A stretch of DNA of 64,000 bases from Cyclaneusma minus (taxonomy: Eukaryota; Ascomycota; Leotiomycetes; Marthamycetales; Marthamycetaceae): the NCBI GenBank assembly GCA_037179335.1, contig JAKZHN010000011.1:464428-528427 (forward strand), given 5' to 3'. The notes beneath the pieces are model-generated. The model did no database searches, had not been told where the DNA came from, and saw only the letters and a list, made by a program, of their open reading frames with translations. Numbering within the stretch: position 1 is the first letter of the stretch; each line of letters starts with the position of its first letter. The position numbers were made by a program, and so were the translations under genes. Below, one piece after another: positions 44,190-56,354 of this stretch.

Positions 44190-47100
44190 ATATTAAATAA
44201 TTTTGTTTTTTAATTTAGACTTTATTAAAAGGTTTTAATTTTGTGCAATTTATTTCAATTTATATTTTTTAAAAAAAATTTAAAAAACCTTATTTTCCGG
44301 GATAGTAATATTTTTTTGGAAAACTAAAAAAAATTAAATAGCATTTTGGCTTTTGTAAAAGCGTTCTTAATATTAAACTGCTAGTATTTAAAATTCTTTC
44401 AGGCAATAAAAAATAGAAATAACTAAAAACAATCTATATAAATAACAGTGGCAAATATTTCAATATAACTTTTGCCAAATGTTTAATTAAATATATAAGC
44501 AATAAATTTAATTTTGAATTATTTAAGTTTTTTAATAATAATATTTTTTAATTATATATATTTATTTAATAGAAACTAAATTTGCTTTAAATAAATATTT
44601 AATTATTTGCTAGATTATATTATTTAAAAATAAAGTAATTGTTTTAGCGCTAGCTATAAATTGGATTATTTATAGCTTTTTTATATATTTGCGATATTTT
44701 AATACCGCAAACTTTTATTGCTAAAAAGCATTTTTTTATAAAAGAGTTAATTAAATCGTTTAAATATTTATTATTATAATTAATTTGCGCCAATATAATT
44801 ATATTAATATACTATAGCTTTTCTTTTTGCTTTTATACTTTTTATATTTTAATTTTTTATTATTTAAGCCAATATTGCTATTTTTGTGCTAGCGTTTTAT
44901 AGCTTTATAAAATAAAAATAATTGCTAAATAGGAAATTCAATTTAAAAAATTTGGTAATTTTAGCAGCGAATAAATTGGGTATATTATTATTATAAATTT
45001 TAATATATTTATTAATTAAAATAAATATTGGGATTTTTATTTTTAAAATAGCTTTTATATATAGGTTTTTAATCTTTTTATTTGGTTTTTGGCTTTTTTG
45101 AAAAAAATGCTAATAGCTAATTTTAAAGATATTAATTTAAAAGCGTTTAAATTAGCAATTGGAGTTTTTATAAAAGTTGGTATATTTTGCGCTATATTAA
45201 ATATATTGTGCTTTAATGTTTTTAATATATTGTAATTACAGCTTTATATTATACCAATTAAGTTTTTAAAAATTAATTCTTTTTTAAAAATTAATCTTTG
45301 CTAATTTTGGCAACTTATTTTATATAATCCTTAATAATATAGGCTATATTATAATATTTAATATAGCGGTAAAACATAATGCAGGTTTTTTGCAAATAAA
45401 TTAATAGAAATATAATTGCTATTAGTGTTTTTAGCAAATTGCCTTTTGCTATTGCTATTTTTAAAATCCAAAAAACAATTAATAGAATTTAAATAATTAT
45501 TTGGCGTTTTTTATTTTTTAAAAATATTGCGAATTTGCAAATTAATAATTTCCTTAGGCGTTAATTTTATTATTTGCAAATGGCTAATTTAAATAATCTT
45601 TTTATATTTGAAAAAATGGATTTTAAATTGCTTAATTATAGTCTTAAAATAATTTATAAAAGTATAAATGCTTTTAATATTAATTAAATTATTAGAATAG
45701 TGCTTTTTAAAAAAAATTAATATAGGCGTAATATTTAATGCCGAATATTCTAATATAATTAATAAAGAATGTAATGCCAATTTAATTCTTTTTAAAAACA
45801 AATTATAGCTATTAATTTTTAAATTTATAGGGTATTCATTATATATATATGCATTATATTTAGCTATTTTATTTTAAAATTTAAATAACAATTGGAAATT
45901 TTCAAATCAAATATAGAAATTGGCTTTGGCAATTTAAATTTCTTTTTTAGCAGCTTTATTTTAATATAAAAAAGCGGAAATTGTATATTGGCATTTATTA
46001 TCTTTATTACTATTTTATCTTTTAATAATTTTAAAACAATTTAAAGCATTGCTAACTTTGGCAATTTGTACTTTATGGCTATTTTAAATTTTGATTTTAA
46101 AAATTTATTCTTTAAATATAGAAATAATAATATTTTTTATTATAATTAAAGAAAATTCAAATTTTATATATAAAGCTATTAAAATATATAGAAAATATAA
46201 AGTCTTTTGCAAAAATGCTATTAATATTAATTTATAAATATTAAAATAAATTAAATTAAAATAAATTAAATTAAAAGAAATTTAATGGTAAAGGCTAAGT
46301 TTTTTTGAAAATACATTTTCGAATTTAATAGCAATGCAAATTTTATAAAGATTTTTATTTTCAAACAATTTAATGGGCTTGGCTAAAATGGTAATTTCAT
46401 ACAAATTGCTAATAATTTTTAATTTTATATAATAGAAATATTAATGCTATAGCTTTTAGCTTTTTATTTTATATTTAAATAGCTTATGTTTTTAAAACTG
46501 TTTTAGCGGTTTAAGAAAAAAGGCAATAAAGCGTTAATTATTTTACTATTATTATTAGTAATAAAAGCCTTTTTTTATTATTATAATTTATATGGAAAAA
46601 AAAAAAATTTAATTATAAAAGTTTTAACAATAATATTTTTATTTGAGTTTTCATATACTATTTTATTTTTATTAAAAAAAGCCTTTAAGCTTAATATATA
46701 TAGCTTGTATTTTAAAATAAAAATTAATTTAAAATCGGATATAAAAAAATATTATTCAATAATAAAAATAATTTATATTATTTTCTTATTAATTTTAATA
46801 AATTAGCGATAATTAAATAATTTAATAATTTTTTAAAAGAAGCAATTATTAAATATATATATAAAAGCGCTAATATTAAAAATATTAAAAATATTAAAGG
46901 CTTTATTAAAGAGCTTTTTTAATAATTAAGCATATTTTATTTTAAAATTAATTTTGGATTTAGCAGTTTTAAATCCGGAATTAAATTAAAATTCCGCAGA
47001 TTTGTTTTTAATATTAATGGCTATACTATTAGTGTTTTTGCTATTGGAGAATTTTAGCTTGTTTTTAAAAACTTCTGCTTTTTTACTAAATTTGAATTTA

Positions 47101-48473
47101 TTATTTTAGCGGCGTTAGCAAAAAATAAAGCGGGAATAAAAATAGCAATAGCTAATTTTGCAAGCAATTTTAATATAATTGCAAATTAGGGTATAATTGT
47201 TTTTAAAAAATAATAATATATTTTTTAATTTAAAGTAATCTAAAATTTTGTAAAATTGAAAATAAAATACGCAAATTTTTTTTATCCAAAGCATTAAAGC
47301 TTTAATAGCAATAGCGGGCAGTAAAAGCGGCTTTTTTATTATTCGCAATATTTAAATATTTTTATTTTTATTTTTATTTTAGTATTTTTAATTTATTTTT
47401 AATACTTATATTATTATTTGCAAATATTAAATTTATAATATTAATAATAATAATATATTTTTTACAAAAAGCATTAATAAATTAAAGAAATAAAATTTTA
47501 TTATTAAAAGCGAGTAAATAATTAATATTGGCCGAAATAAATTTGCAATATAAAATTTTAAATAAGTCCTAAATAGAGTAAATAATTATATTGGTATTAA
47601 ATGAAAAAATTTAAATTTTGATAATATATATTTCTATAAAATGGCGCTAATTTTGGTATTTTTCTTAAATAGTTTTAATTCTTTTTTATTAAATTGTATT
47701 TCTTGTATAAGATTTTATTATTATTAAATAAATTTTTAAATATAATATTTAATGCTTTGGCTTAAATGCATTTGTATTTTTTTAATTTATTTATATTTAA
47801 AGTATGCTTTAGTTTATTAATAAAAAGTATTTCAAATTTATTAATAAGCTTTATAATGGGTTTTTTATTTTTGGCAAATTTGAAAAACTTGCTTTTAGCG
47901 TTGCTAGCTAAAATGTTAATACTAAAACAAAATAAAAAAATGCGCTATTTATAAAAACAAACATTATAATGCTAAAATATTTAATAAAAGATATAATAGT
48001 AATAAATTAAATATTCTTGCTATTAAAATAAATTTCTATATTGCGAAATTATATTTTGTAATTGGCCTTTAAAAGCATAGGCAATGCTTTATTGGATTTT
48101 TTATTATTTGATATAGTAAAAAGAAATTAAAAAAATTAAAAAAAATTAAATAAAAATAGGAAATATATTAATATAGCAATTTTCTTATAGAAGCTATTAA
48201 AGCCAGTAGACGAATTAGTGACTTTTAATAATTTTGGTAATTATAAAGGAACCTTTAGCAGTTTTAATTAATTAATAAAATATTATAATTTGATTAGCAA
48301 GGCAAAGCAAATTTTATTTTTTTAGCGATTTTAATTGATTTTGCAAATAATTGGTATAAATATAATAATAATAGGGCTTTTCAAAATGAAAATTTTGCAT
48401 TTTTGCATTTAATTTAATTATAATAATAAATAGCTATTTATTTAAATGCTTGCGCTAATCCGGGCTTATAATT

Positions 48474-48682
48474 TATTAAAAAAAAGTATTTAATTTAATA
48501 TAATCTAATATAAAATGCTAATTATAAAAATAAATAAAATATTATATTAACTATTTAAGATTTTAAATTAAAAGTGTTTTTAAATTGTAAATATTTAATT
48601 ATAGGAGACGCTAGCCCCGTTCTAGGTAAGCGGAATGCCACGTAATTATTTTTATAATAGTCATTGCATTTATTCCTTAATA
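48474..48682 (-). repeat. LTR of element C, right copy
   Basis: 209 bp. Its right portion (GACGCTAGCCCCGTTCTAGG, near 48607-48626) keeps more C and G than the left copy. Confidence 0.88.
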
Positions 48683-50535
48683 CCGGGGTCAATTTTGCCA
48701 ATAATTAAGCTTTTTCTAAATATTTATATTAATTATAATTTTTACCAATTTAGCGCTTTATATTTTGGCGGCATTAATTTTAATATTATTTTTACCGGCC
48801 GATTTATTAGCTTTATTATTTATTTTATTATTTATAATATAATTAATAATGCGTTTTAAATTAAGGCAAAATTTTAATATATATTTATATTTATTACAAT
48901 TATAGTATTTTAAACCGTAATTTACAATAGCGCCAAATAGGGCAGAAAATATATTTTAAGTTTTAAGCTTGGGATTTGGGTATAAATTGCGGGCATGGCT
49001 GTTTTTTCGGAATTTAAAGCATAGAATTTTAGAAATAGCGGTATAAATTTTAAAAATAAAAATTGCTATTTTGCAAAATTCATATTATAGCTAAATATCG
49101 TCCCTAGCTATTTCCCAATATTAAATAGCGATTTTGGCCAAGATTTTTAAATAGAAATTTATAATAAAAAATTAAAGCTTTATATTAATTTTGTATTAAA
49201 GTTAATTAATCAATATTTTATTTAGCATATTTAAATAAGCTACCAAGATTTGGAAATTAATATAAAATATATTAAAATCGGCTTTGCTTTAGTATAATAA
49301 ATAGAATTTATTGGATTTTTTAAAATTGTATTTAAAATTGCTATAAAAGTTTTCATAGATTTTAATTAAGTTTTCCAAAATATTAATACAAAGCTTTAAA
49401 TTATTATATTTAAAAAAAGGTTATATTTGCTTAATTTCCATACTTTTAAAATTATTTTAAATTAAGGCGAATTTGTTAAATTTATTGGGAAAGCGCTAGC
49501 CGTTGGCTTTGAATTTGTTTTTAAATCAAAATAAATAGAATATAAATGCAAAAACATTATTAAAAGCGGGTAATAAGGAAATGTGCTTAATATAGCAAAA
49601 ATTAAATCTAGGCTAAATTGAATTTTTAGGATTAAATTTGGGCTAAATTAAATTTTTAATAAATGGGCTTTTAATTAGGGCGGGTAAAATTATATTGCGG
49701 ATTAAAAAAACATCGGTCCAATTTAGTTTTTAGGTATATTTAAAAATAAATAATTTAATTAATTAGATTTTTAGCTATGGTTTTGGTATTGCGCAATTTA
49801 TTTTTATAAGCTTAAAGCTTTTTTTTAATAATAGCCAAATTTTGAAAAGCGATGTTTTTGGCTTTTTTTAATATTATTATATTTAATAAAGGTATTTATA
49901 AATTTATTTTAAAGTTTATCAGTAATTATTTAAGCTTTTTTAAAAGCGTTATACAATGATTTATAGTATTTATTCTATTATTTATTTTTCAACGCCAGAA
50001 AACTGCATTTTTATTTAATATCGTGAAGTTTTTTCCAGGTATTAAAAGAAAATTAAAAATTAAAAATTAAAACTAAATTTTATAAATTGGTTAATATATT
50101 GCAAATTATTATTAAAAATTTAAGAAGGGTTTTATATTTGCGTTTGAATTTATCGGGCTTTGCAAAATTTTCAAAGCTAAAAAGAGTTTTTCCATATAAT
50201 TTAGCTAGAAATTAAAAAGTTATATTATTGTTTTTATAATTGCCGGCTTTTAAAACTAAACCATTTTAATTATATTAGAAATTAGGAATCGAATTTTCGC
50301 AATTGGCGCAAATATAAAAAGATTGGATTAAAAGAAAATTTTAAAATGATTTTTTTAAAAAAAAACGATTTAGGCCGTTTAAAGCTATAGTGTATAAAGT
50401 TTAAAAATCAGCCAACAAACTCGCAAAAAGGGATTATAAAAGGGCGAATAAAAAGCTTAAAAATATATAAGGCAGGATTTAAATTTAAAAGGCTATTAAT
50501 AATAGCGGAGAAAAAAATACGGAATTTTATTTAAA

Positions 50536-50757
50536 TATTACGGCTATATTAAAAAGGGTTATATAGACCGGCGCAAGGGTAAAAATAAAATAAATAAAAT
50601 TAAAAAGCTAAGAAAATTAAGGGAGTGGCTATTTTAAATAGCTAGCAAAATCCCCGACCGATTATTTAAGGTTTTAGCTTGTAAATAAATAATAAATAAA
50701 CGTTCTCGGAGGAATTCTCCTCCGAAGGGCCGCTTTCGGGCCCGAAGCCCCGTAATA
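50536..50757 (-). repeat. LTR of element B, right copy
   Basis: 222 bp. The palindrome CGGAGGAATTCTCCTCCG (50707-50724) and CGGGCCCGAAGCCCCG are nearly unmutated. Confidence 0.9.
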
Positions 50758-53583
50758 AAAAAAATATAGCATTGCCAATTGATTTTTAATAGTTATTATT
50801 TTTGCTATTTAATTTTTTTTAATATTATTAAAATAGCGAATATATTTATTAAATATAATATGGAATACTTGTATAATTATATTATGCCTTTTAATATAAA
50901 CAATATAAATGCTAAAGTTTTAATAATTAAAAAGTATATTCAATTTTATTTTAGGCTTTATTTTTTGGAAAATGATTTTTTGTTTTTTTTGAATATAAAT
51001 AAATACTTTATATTTTAATATATAAAAATAAAATATATTAAATATTATAAAATTTTCGCCGGATATTTATTTAAATAGAATATTTATTAAAATATTGCTA
51101 TTGAAAAATATGGAAATACTCCAATTATAAATATAAATAATATTTTTTAAATCTTTATTTTAAAAGGGCCAAAATTTAAAATATTTAATATAAATATAGC
51201 GCAATTTTTAAATACAAATGCTAATATTGTATTTAAACATTTTCTTTTATTTAGAAATATAAATGCTAATGATTTTAATTTGCTGGCTATATTTAGCTAT
51301 ATAGGCTTTAATGCAATTAAAGCTATATTTTAAATTCTTATTTATGCGCTAAATTGCAATTTGAAAGCTAAATTGGCATAGGATATATTGATTCTAGAAT
51401 TTTGATATATTAAAAGCTTTTAAGTGTTTCTAAAATACATAGGCCTTTTGGTATTAAATTAAATTATTTGTATTTTTTTTTAAATTTTGGAAATTATGAT
51501 TTTAAATAAATTAATATGGATTTTGTAAAAGAATTTGATAATTTGTTTTTAAAAGATACAGGATATTTTATATTGATTTTTTTGAAGCAATAGGGAATAT
51601 AGGGTGTTTTAGAATTTCTGCTATTAATTTTAATATTAATAATTATTTTGGCTATTGCTTTAATATTTCTAGAAATAATATAATTAAAACGGCAATATTA
51701 GAATTTTTTATTTTTTTTATTTCTGAATATTAAAAAACCGCTTTTAGAAATAGCTGCAAACTGAATTATCTAATTTAAAATCCAGGCGATTTTAATATTA
51801 TTTGCATATTTGCAAAATAGATTGTTTTTATTATTAAAATAGAAATGATTTTTAATTTGCTTTATTAAAAAAAATTACAAAAAAAGTATTAAAATAAATA
51901 TAGTTATAAAACGTAATAGGCTTATTATTTTTATTTAATAAGCGGAAAACAAAAACAATATTTCTATAAAATATTGCTAATATGAAATTATTGGCTATTT
52001 AAAATTAAATTGGCTGGGCTATTGTATAAAAATTTAAAAACAGATTTTTATTAATATAAATATATTGCTTAGCATTGGTATTTAAAATTTATCTGCTTAG
52101 TTTAAGGCTAATATTAGCAAATAAAATTGCGTAGTATTTATAATTTTTAATATTAAATAGTTGGTTGCTAAAAGCGGCGAATTTTTAATTGTTTTTTTTT
52201 ATAATTGGATTTACTTTTGCGATTTTTGAAAAAAATATATTTGTTTTTCTGCTTGTTAAATAATATGGGATTGTTTTTAATATATTTAGATTGTTTTTAA
52301 AAAATATAAAATTTAATTTATTTTTAAAAATATAAAATTTAATTTATTTTTAAAAATGGAATTTGCTATATCTATGGCAGTATATAATATTATTTTCAAA
52401 GGTTTGTTTGGTTTTTTTTAACGCTAATTGTATTTTTTTAATCTTTTTTTATTGCCATTATTATTTGTATTTGTTTTAATTATAATTATAATTTCATTCA
52501 CTAAAAACAAAGGCATTATTATTGGTATTAAAAACTTGATTTTCGGCGCCGGAGTAAATAGTTTTAAAAGAAATGCTAATTCTTTTATTTATTTAAAATT
52601 AAGCAAAAATGCAATTAATTTAAATAGAATAGATAGATTATAATTTATTAAGAAAATAAATAATTATAAAATTATTATTTAGGGAAATTTTAAGATTTTT
52701 AAAAATGCTATAAAAATTGCGAAAAAATTCGATAAATTGTTTTATAAATTTGAAATTGCTATAGATTGCGCTAATCAATTGGCGTATAATATTTGTTTTT
52801 AAATTGAATCTTTATTTTTAGAATTATTTATATAGGATTTTTTATATTTGCTAAATATTATTTATTTTAAAAAATAAAGTTTTAAAGCCAAAATATAAAT
52901 TAATTATAATATAGCTTTTTTTGCAAATGTTTTATTAATTTGCCAGATTTTAAAAACGTTTGCTGCAGCAATTGGAAGGGGTTTTATATTGGAAAAAATA
53001 AGTTTTAGCAGTTTTCTATTTTATAATGCAAATTTTATTTTTTTGGCCTATATTTTATAGTTTTTTTAATTTTTTAAGCTAAAAATGTTTATTTAAAAAA
53101 TTGCCAATAGAGTCGGAAGGCATAATATTAATTGAAAAATATAGCTATGAAATTATAAAAAATGGGGTTGCAAAAGATTTTGCAAAATAAAACTATAGCG
53201 AAATGCTGTAAAAAAATGGCTGTAATAATGGATATTATAATAGATTTAATTAATATAAAAATTAAGGATTTCATATAATTGCTAGAGAATAAAGCGCATT
53301 ATTATGCATTTGAGAATAAAGCATTGCGATAAGATAATTGCAGAATTTAATAATATTAAATGATAGTATTTAATATAATAATTTATTAATATTGGTGCTG
53401 GCGGCGGCGAAATGCTGGCGCTAATATAATGCGGGATTAATTTTAGGGCATAGAATAAAAATTTGAGTATTTAAATTGCAAAATAAAGTATTTGTAATTT
53501 GCTGAGGATTAATTAATTGGTTGAATTAAAAAATTTAAAAAATTAATAAAAGAATGGCAGATTTTATACAAGGGTTTATAATT

Positions 53584-53722
53584 TATTAGTTATGACAGGG
53601 ATTAATTATAATAAAATCAATAATATTTTATTAATATGCCAAGCATTAGGATATATATCCTGATGCCAAGCGCTAACGCTAAGCTAAGCTAGAGGCTACC
53701 GGGCTGGTCTGATTGACCAATA
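53584..53722 (-). repeat. LTR of element A, right copy
   Basis: 139 bp. The inner (left) 50 bp carry C-to-T and G-to-A changes; the outer 85 bp look unmutated (GGCTACCGGGCTGGTCTGAT). Confidence 0.9.
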
Positions 53723-53727
53723 TATCG

Positions 53728-54635
53728 TCACATCCATTTCAGACGGCATCGCTGGCGCCAGCACACAGAATTTGGGCAATATCGCCAATGCCAGCTATGG
53801 CTGGCTCCCTGCCAACTACCCCGGTACAGCGCATCCAGCACCTCAAGCACAGTACGTACCCTCTCTCAAATGATCCACGAGCCCAATTTCTTTTCCAGCC
53901 TTTAAAATTATTATCCCTATTTATGTCTTTATAGATCACCACATGCAAAGAGAAGAGAATACCCGTTTCCAACGTCTATTCCGTAAATGCCAGGCACAGC
54001 CAACGGCCTTAAAGCTTCGCCAGCAGCCAGGGGACAAGGGGAGCTTCGCTTTTCCGCTTTTTGAGGGCATTCGGAGCTTTGCTGGCTTCCCTGGGGCCCT
54101 AAAGCTGGCGGGCTCAAGGCTGGTCGGCCGTAACGCTATGTAATAATCTATGTATAAGGGAGGCGGGCGGGAGAATCAAGAATAGCTGGCGGTCGTTCTG
54201 CAAAGAGCGTTGCTGAGGAGGTAAAGATGTCAGTTCCTCAGAAACTCTATTTGTGCGCTCTTGGCTAGCCAAGAGCTCCGTGCGCTACCCGCACGTAACT
54301 AACCGACCGCCAGCTGATCTTCCTGACATAAAACCAACCAAAAGCGTACCTATCCATTGGAATTACATGCTAATTCAAACAGATACGTCGTTTTCCTGTC
54401 AGGCAAGACTCTAATTACGCTTCCAAACTCGACTCAGTCGGCGGTTTTGGAGGGCGGGCCACATGGAGTTATCCTTGCGGTGGATATGCCTGATAAGACG
54501 ACGTTGGGGCATGTTTCGAAGACGCTGAATGAGTCGGTTGCTGCGCTGCAGATTCCTACGATGGATGGCAAGGTGCCTGGTCATCGAGTGCTGTATGACG
54601 GGGCTTGCAGAGCGAGCGAGTTGAATTTCGACTGA
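53728..54635 (+). pseudogene. 3' part of secreted cupin-like protein
   Basis: Continues the gene begun at 33105. Coding resumes inside TATCG as ...VTSISDGIAGASTQNLGNIA, then NASYGWLPANYPGTAHPAPQ, up to 53851. Intron donor GTACGT lies at 53852 and the acceptor ends at 54382; splicing joins CA to A and yields QYVVFLSGKTLITLPNSTQS. The end LQIPTMDGKVPGHRVLYDGA is the family C-terminus, stop at 54635. The jelly-roll order (His-rich strand, FLSG, ITLPNS, VPGH) fits RmlC-like secreted cupins. The 531-bp intron is about ten times the local norm and contains foreign-looking GC-rich DNA. Confidence 0.82.
54139..54328. repeat. Possible solo LTR or hairpin element in oversized intron
   Basis: The 190-bp stretch starts TGTAATAATC and ends TTCCTGACA, a TG...CA layout, and contains a 12-bp perfect inverted pair AGCTGGCGGTCG / CGACCGCCAGCT (54184-54195 and 54304-54315). 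No matching target duplication is seen at these edges, so the limits are uncertain. The 160 bp to its left (53985-54138) are also GC-rich, with related GGCC-TAAAGCT stretches in two places. Confidence 0.4.
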
Positions 54636-56354
54636 GTCGTATATGATGAAAGGGCGGAGAACCATCGCCATCTACCAAGTCTGCAATTCACTGCTTAATG
54701 TCTGTCAGATAATGTAACTTGAACAATGCAAGGCTTTCATCACCCCACTTCCATGTTCAGCTTCGGTGTTCTTTTCCATAGAGTAGACCGTCGTCGATCA
54801 TCAGTGTTGGTTGCTATTCGTGCTTTAGATAAAGGGCTCCACCAGGGCTGGACCGGCTGGGGAGTTCGAGTCACCCGGTCCATGTCGACTAGGGTCAAAC
54901 TAAGAGTTCACTTGGTAGACAGATTTGACACGGCTCCAAAGCCGGCAACTGTTCAATATCCACCATACCCCTGAATCTGTTAGTAACGACGTTGCAGTCA
55001 AATGTCTACCTACCTAGAGAAATGGGGTAATACTTACGCGCCCTGGAGTGGGGAAAATGTGTTAGGCAGACTGATGGGCAGATCTATACTTGCAGGTGAC
55101 AGTTCGATATTAGAAGCTTATGGGTGACAGCTGCATATCGTTACTTAGCATCAACGTTTGAATGATGGAGAAGGCTGAGGCTGGAAAGTGAAGTCTTGCA
55201 GAACGCTACACCCAATGCAGGATATTACAGGGAATATGGAGTTGCCAAGGCAAGGGGTGAATATAAGCCTTTCGTGCCAAGCACGGACTCGGGAAGCCGC
55301 CCGACTACCGATGGCAAGGCCTCTGCCGTCATTTACCGGCGCATAGCGTGCCCATCAGCTGATTGTCACGTGAAACGGCCTTTAACCCCCAAGTATAGCG
55401 TTAAATGAGCCCTTGGTGGATTATTGCGCTACCTGCGAAGACTGAGAAATAAACAGGGAACCAGGAATTCGATACCTCGCCAGCCCATTAATTATTATCT
55501 CACGTGATTGCTCAGAAACCACTGGAAGATTTCTCCCCGACAGAGCTTCCTTTTTATGGTGATATACCCAGCAGCTAATAAGCAGAAGTAATCGTGGCAA
55601 CCCAGGGGCCAGGGCTAAATTTGCTAGAGAATTATCATAACTTCACTTGGATCGAGTCTCCTCGCGAGAACATTGTAGAAGGTCGGTCAAATTTGAAATC
55701 AGACTCAAAGTTTCGGTGGCTTTTGTTCCAAATGTGCTTCCGAGAATATATCTGTCTAATTGTTCTTATCGAACTAGTTTGTGAGTTTATAGTACAATTT
55801 TCGTTACTCCGAGATGAATTTTACAAGCAGCCAAGGAAAGGGGAGTATTTGAAAATAGATCAGTACTAAGCAATCCACACTGTTTTCAATGACACCCACA
55901 GCATGATGCATGCAGTTAGAGTCTGGTGGTGAACAGCAGACTGGCGATGGTACCTGCATTCCAATTATTGCACACAAGGATAGTCCGGGAGAACAAGCCT
56001 TCCCCCTTTTCAAAATCACTTTGTAAACTTGTGATTTCCTCAATGTCTCAGAAACAAGAAAGTCTCTTTCGTTAGGAAATCAATATATATTAAGTAATTT
56101 CAGGATCATAGACGGGAATTTTGAACCCCGAAGCCAATATGACCCCACATTCCAATGACCCCAACTCGATCCACGTCTTGGCAGGCGATCTCGTTACCCC
56201 GCCAAAAGCTAAGAGCTAATCCCTGTAACATGTGAGACCACCGATGTAACCTAGCTCGCCCGAGCTCGACATCACCTCCAACCTCTCTCCCTCTCCTAGA
56301 TATCTCAACAACATCATTCTTGTGAACGATATCGAAGGAACCAATATCGCAATC
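54636..56354. other. Intergenic, 1.7 kb
   Basis: No gene supported. Short frames lack recognisable features. A perfect 7-bp-stem hairpin GGACCGG...CCGGTCC is at 54861-54892. The last 150 bp (CACCTCCAACCTCTCTCCCTC near 56271) look like the leader of the mannosidase gene. Confidence 0.4.

Larger units (their letters stand above)
42929..48687 (-). mobile_element. Element C: Ty1/copia LTR retrotransposon inside B
   Basis: The element spans 42934-48682 (5.75 kb) with LTRs of 211 and 209 bp and identical 5-bp target copies CCGGG (42929-42933, 48683-48687). LTR ends read TATTGAG...TTAATA, probably TG...CA before RIP. The two-base length difference lies in a poly-A stretch near the LTR start. A copia reverse transcriptase remnant on the minus strand lies near the left end, as expected for copia gene order read from right to left. 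It separates the gag-side and pol-side halves of element B. Confidence 0.9.
35457..50757 (-). mobile_element. Element B: Ty3/gypsy LTR retrotransposon inside A
   Basis: Bounded by two 222-bp LTRs with ends TATCACGG/TATTACGG and CCGTAATA, probably TGT-ACGG...CCGT-ACA before RIP. The flanks GAAA and AAAA could be a RIP-altered 4-bp duplication, but this is not certain. A purine-rich tract (AAAGCGAGGAAATGG on the minus strand) borders the left LTR. Reverse transcriptase remnants at 41.4-41.75 kb are gypsy-like. Removing the Mutator-like element and element C leaves about 6.5 kb, a normal gypsy size. No intact frame remains. Confidence 0.9.
33350..53640. other. RIP-mutated AT-rich isochore
   Basis: About 20 kb of very AT-rich DNA, rich in TpA and poor in CpA/TpG. 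Paired repeats inside (three LTR pairs and one inverted-repeat pair) differ almost only by C-to-T and G-to-A changes, the mark of repeat-induced point mutation. Both edges fall inside the LTRs of element A and the flanking gene fragments look unmutated. Confidence 0.9.
33251..53722 (-). mobile_element. Element A: Ty1/copia LTR retrotransposon, outer host of the nest
   Basis: Bounded by two 139-bp LTRs and by identical 5-bp target copies TATCG (33246-33250 and 53723-53727). LTR ends are imperfect inverted repeats (TATCAGTCA...TGACCAATA; probably TG...CA before RIP). A purine tract (GCAAAAAGAAAAA on the minus strand) abuts the left LTR, setting minus orientation. Minus-strand remnants near 34.2-33.6 kb resemble the end of copia pol. 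Without element B, A is about 5.17 kb, a normal copia size. It lies inside the secreted cupin-like gene and is saturated with RIP-type transitions and stops; nothing is translatable. Confidence 0.9.

Noticed and set aside
50758..51018. Plus-strand frame of about 79 codons in element A
   Set aside because: It lies opposite the element's inferred coding strand in extremely AT-rich DNA, where open frames arise by chance.
33350..53640. Centromere or mitochondrial DNA insertion as an explanation of the AT-rich block
   Set aside because: Three LTR pairs, one inverted-repeat pair, target duplications and pol/transposase remnants explain the whole block as RIP-mutated transposons. A centromeric role cannot be excluded from sequence alone but nothing requires it.
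54843..54892. Possible tRNA T arm (GAGTTCGAGTCACC)
   Set aside because: No D arm, anticodon arm or acceptor stem can be paired around it; it is part of a simple GGACCGG/CCGGTCC hairpin.
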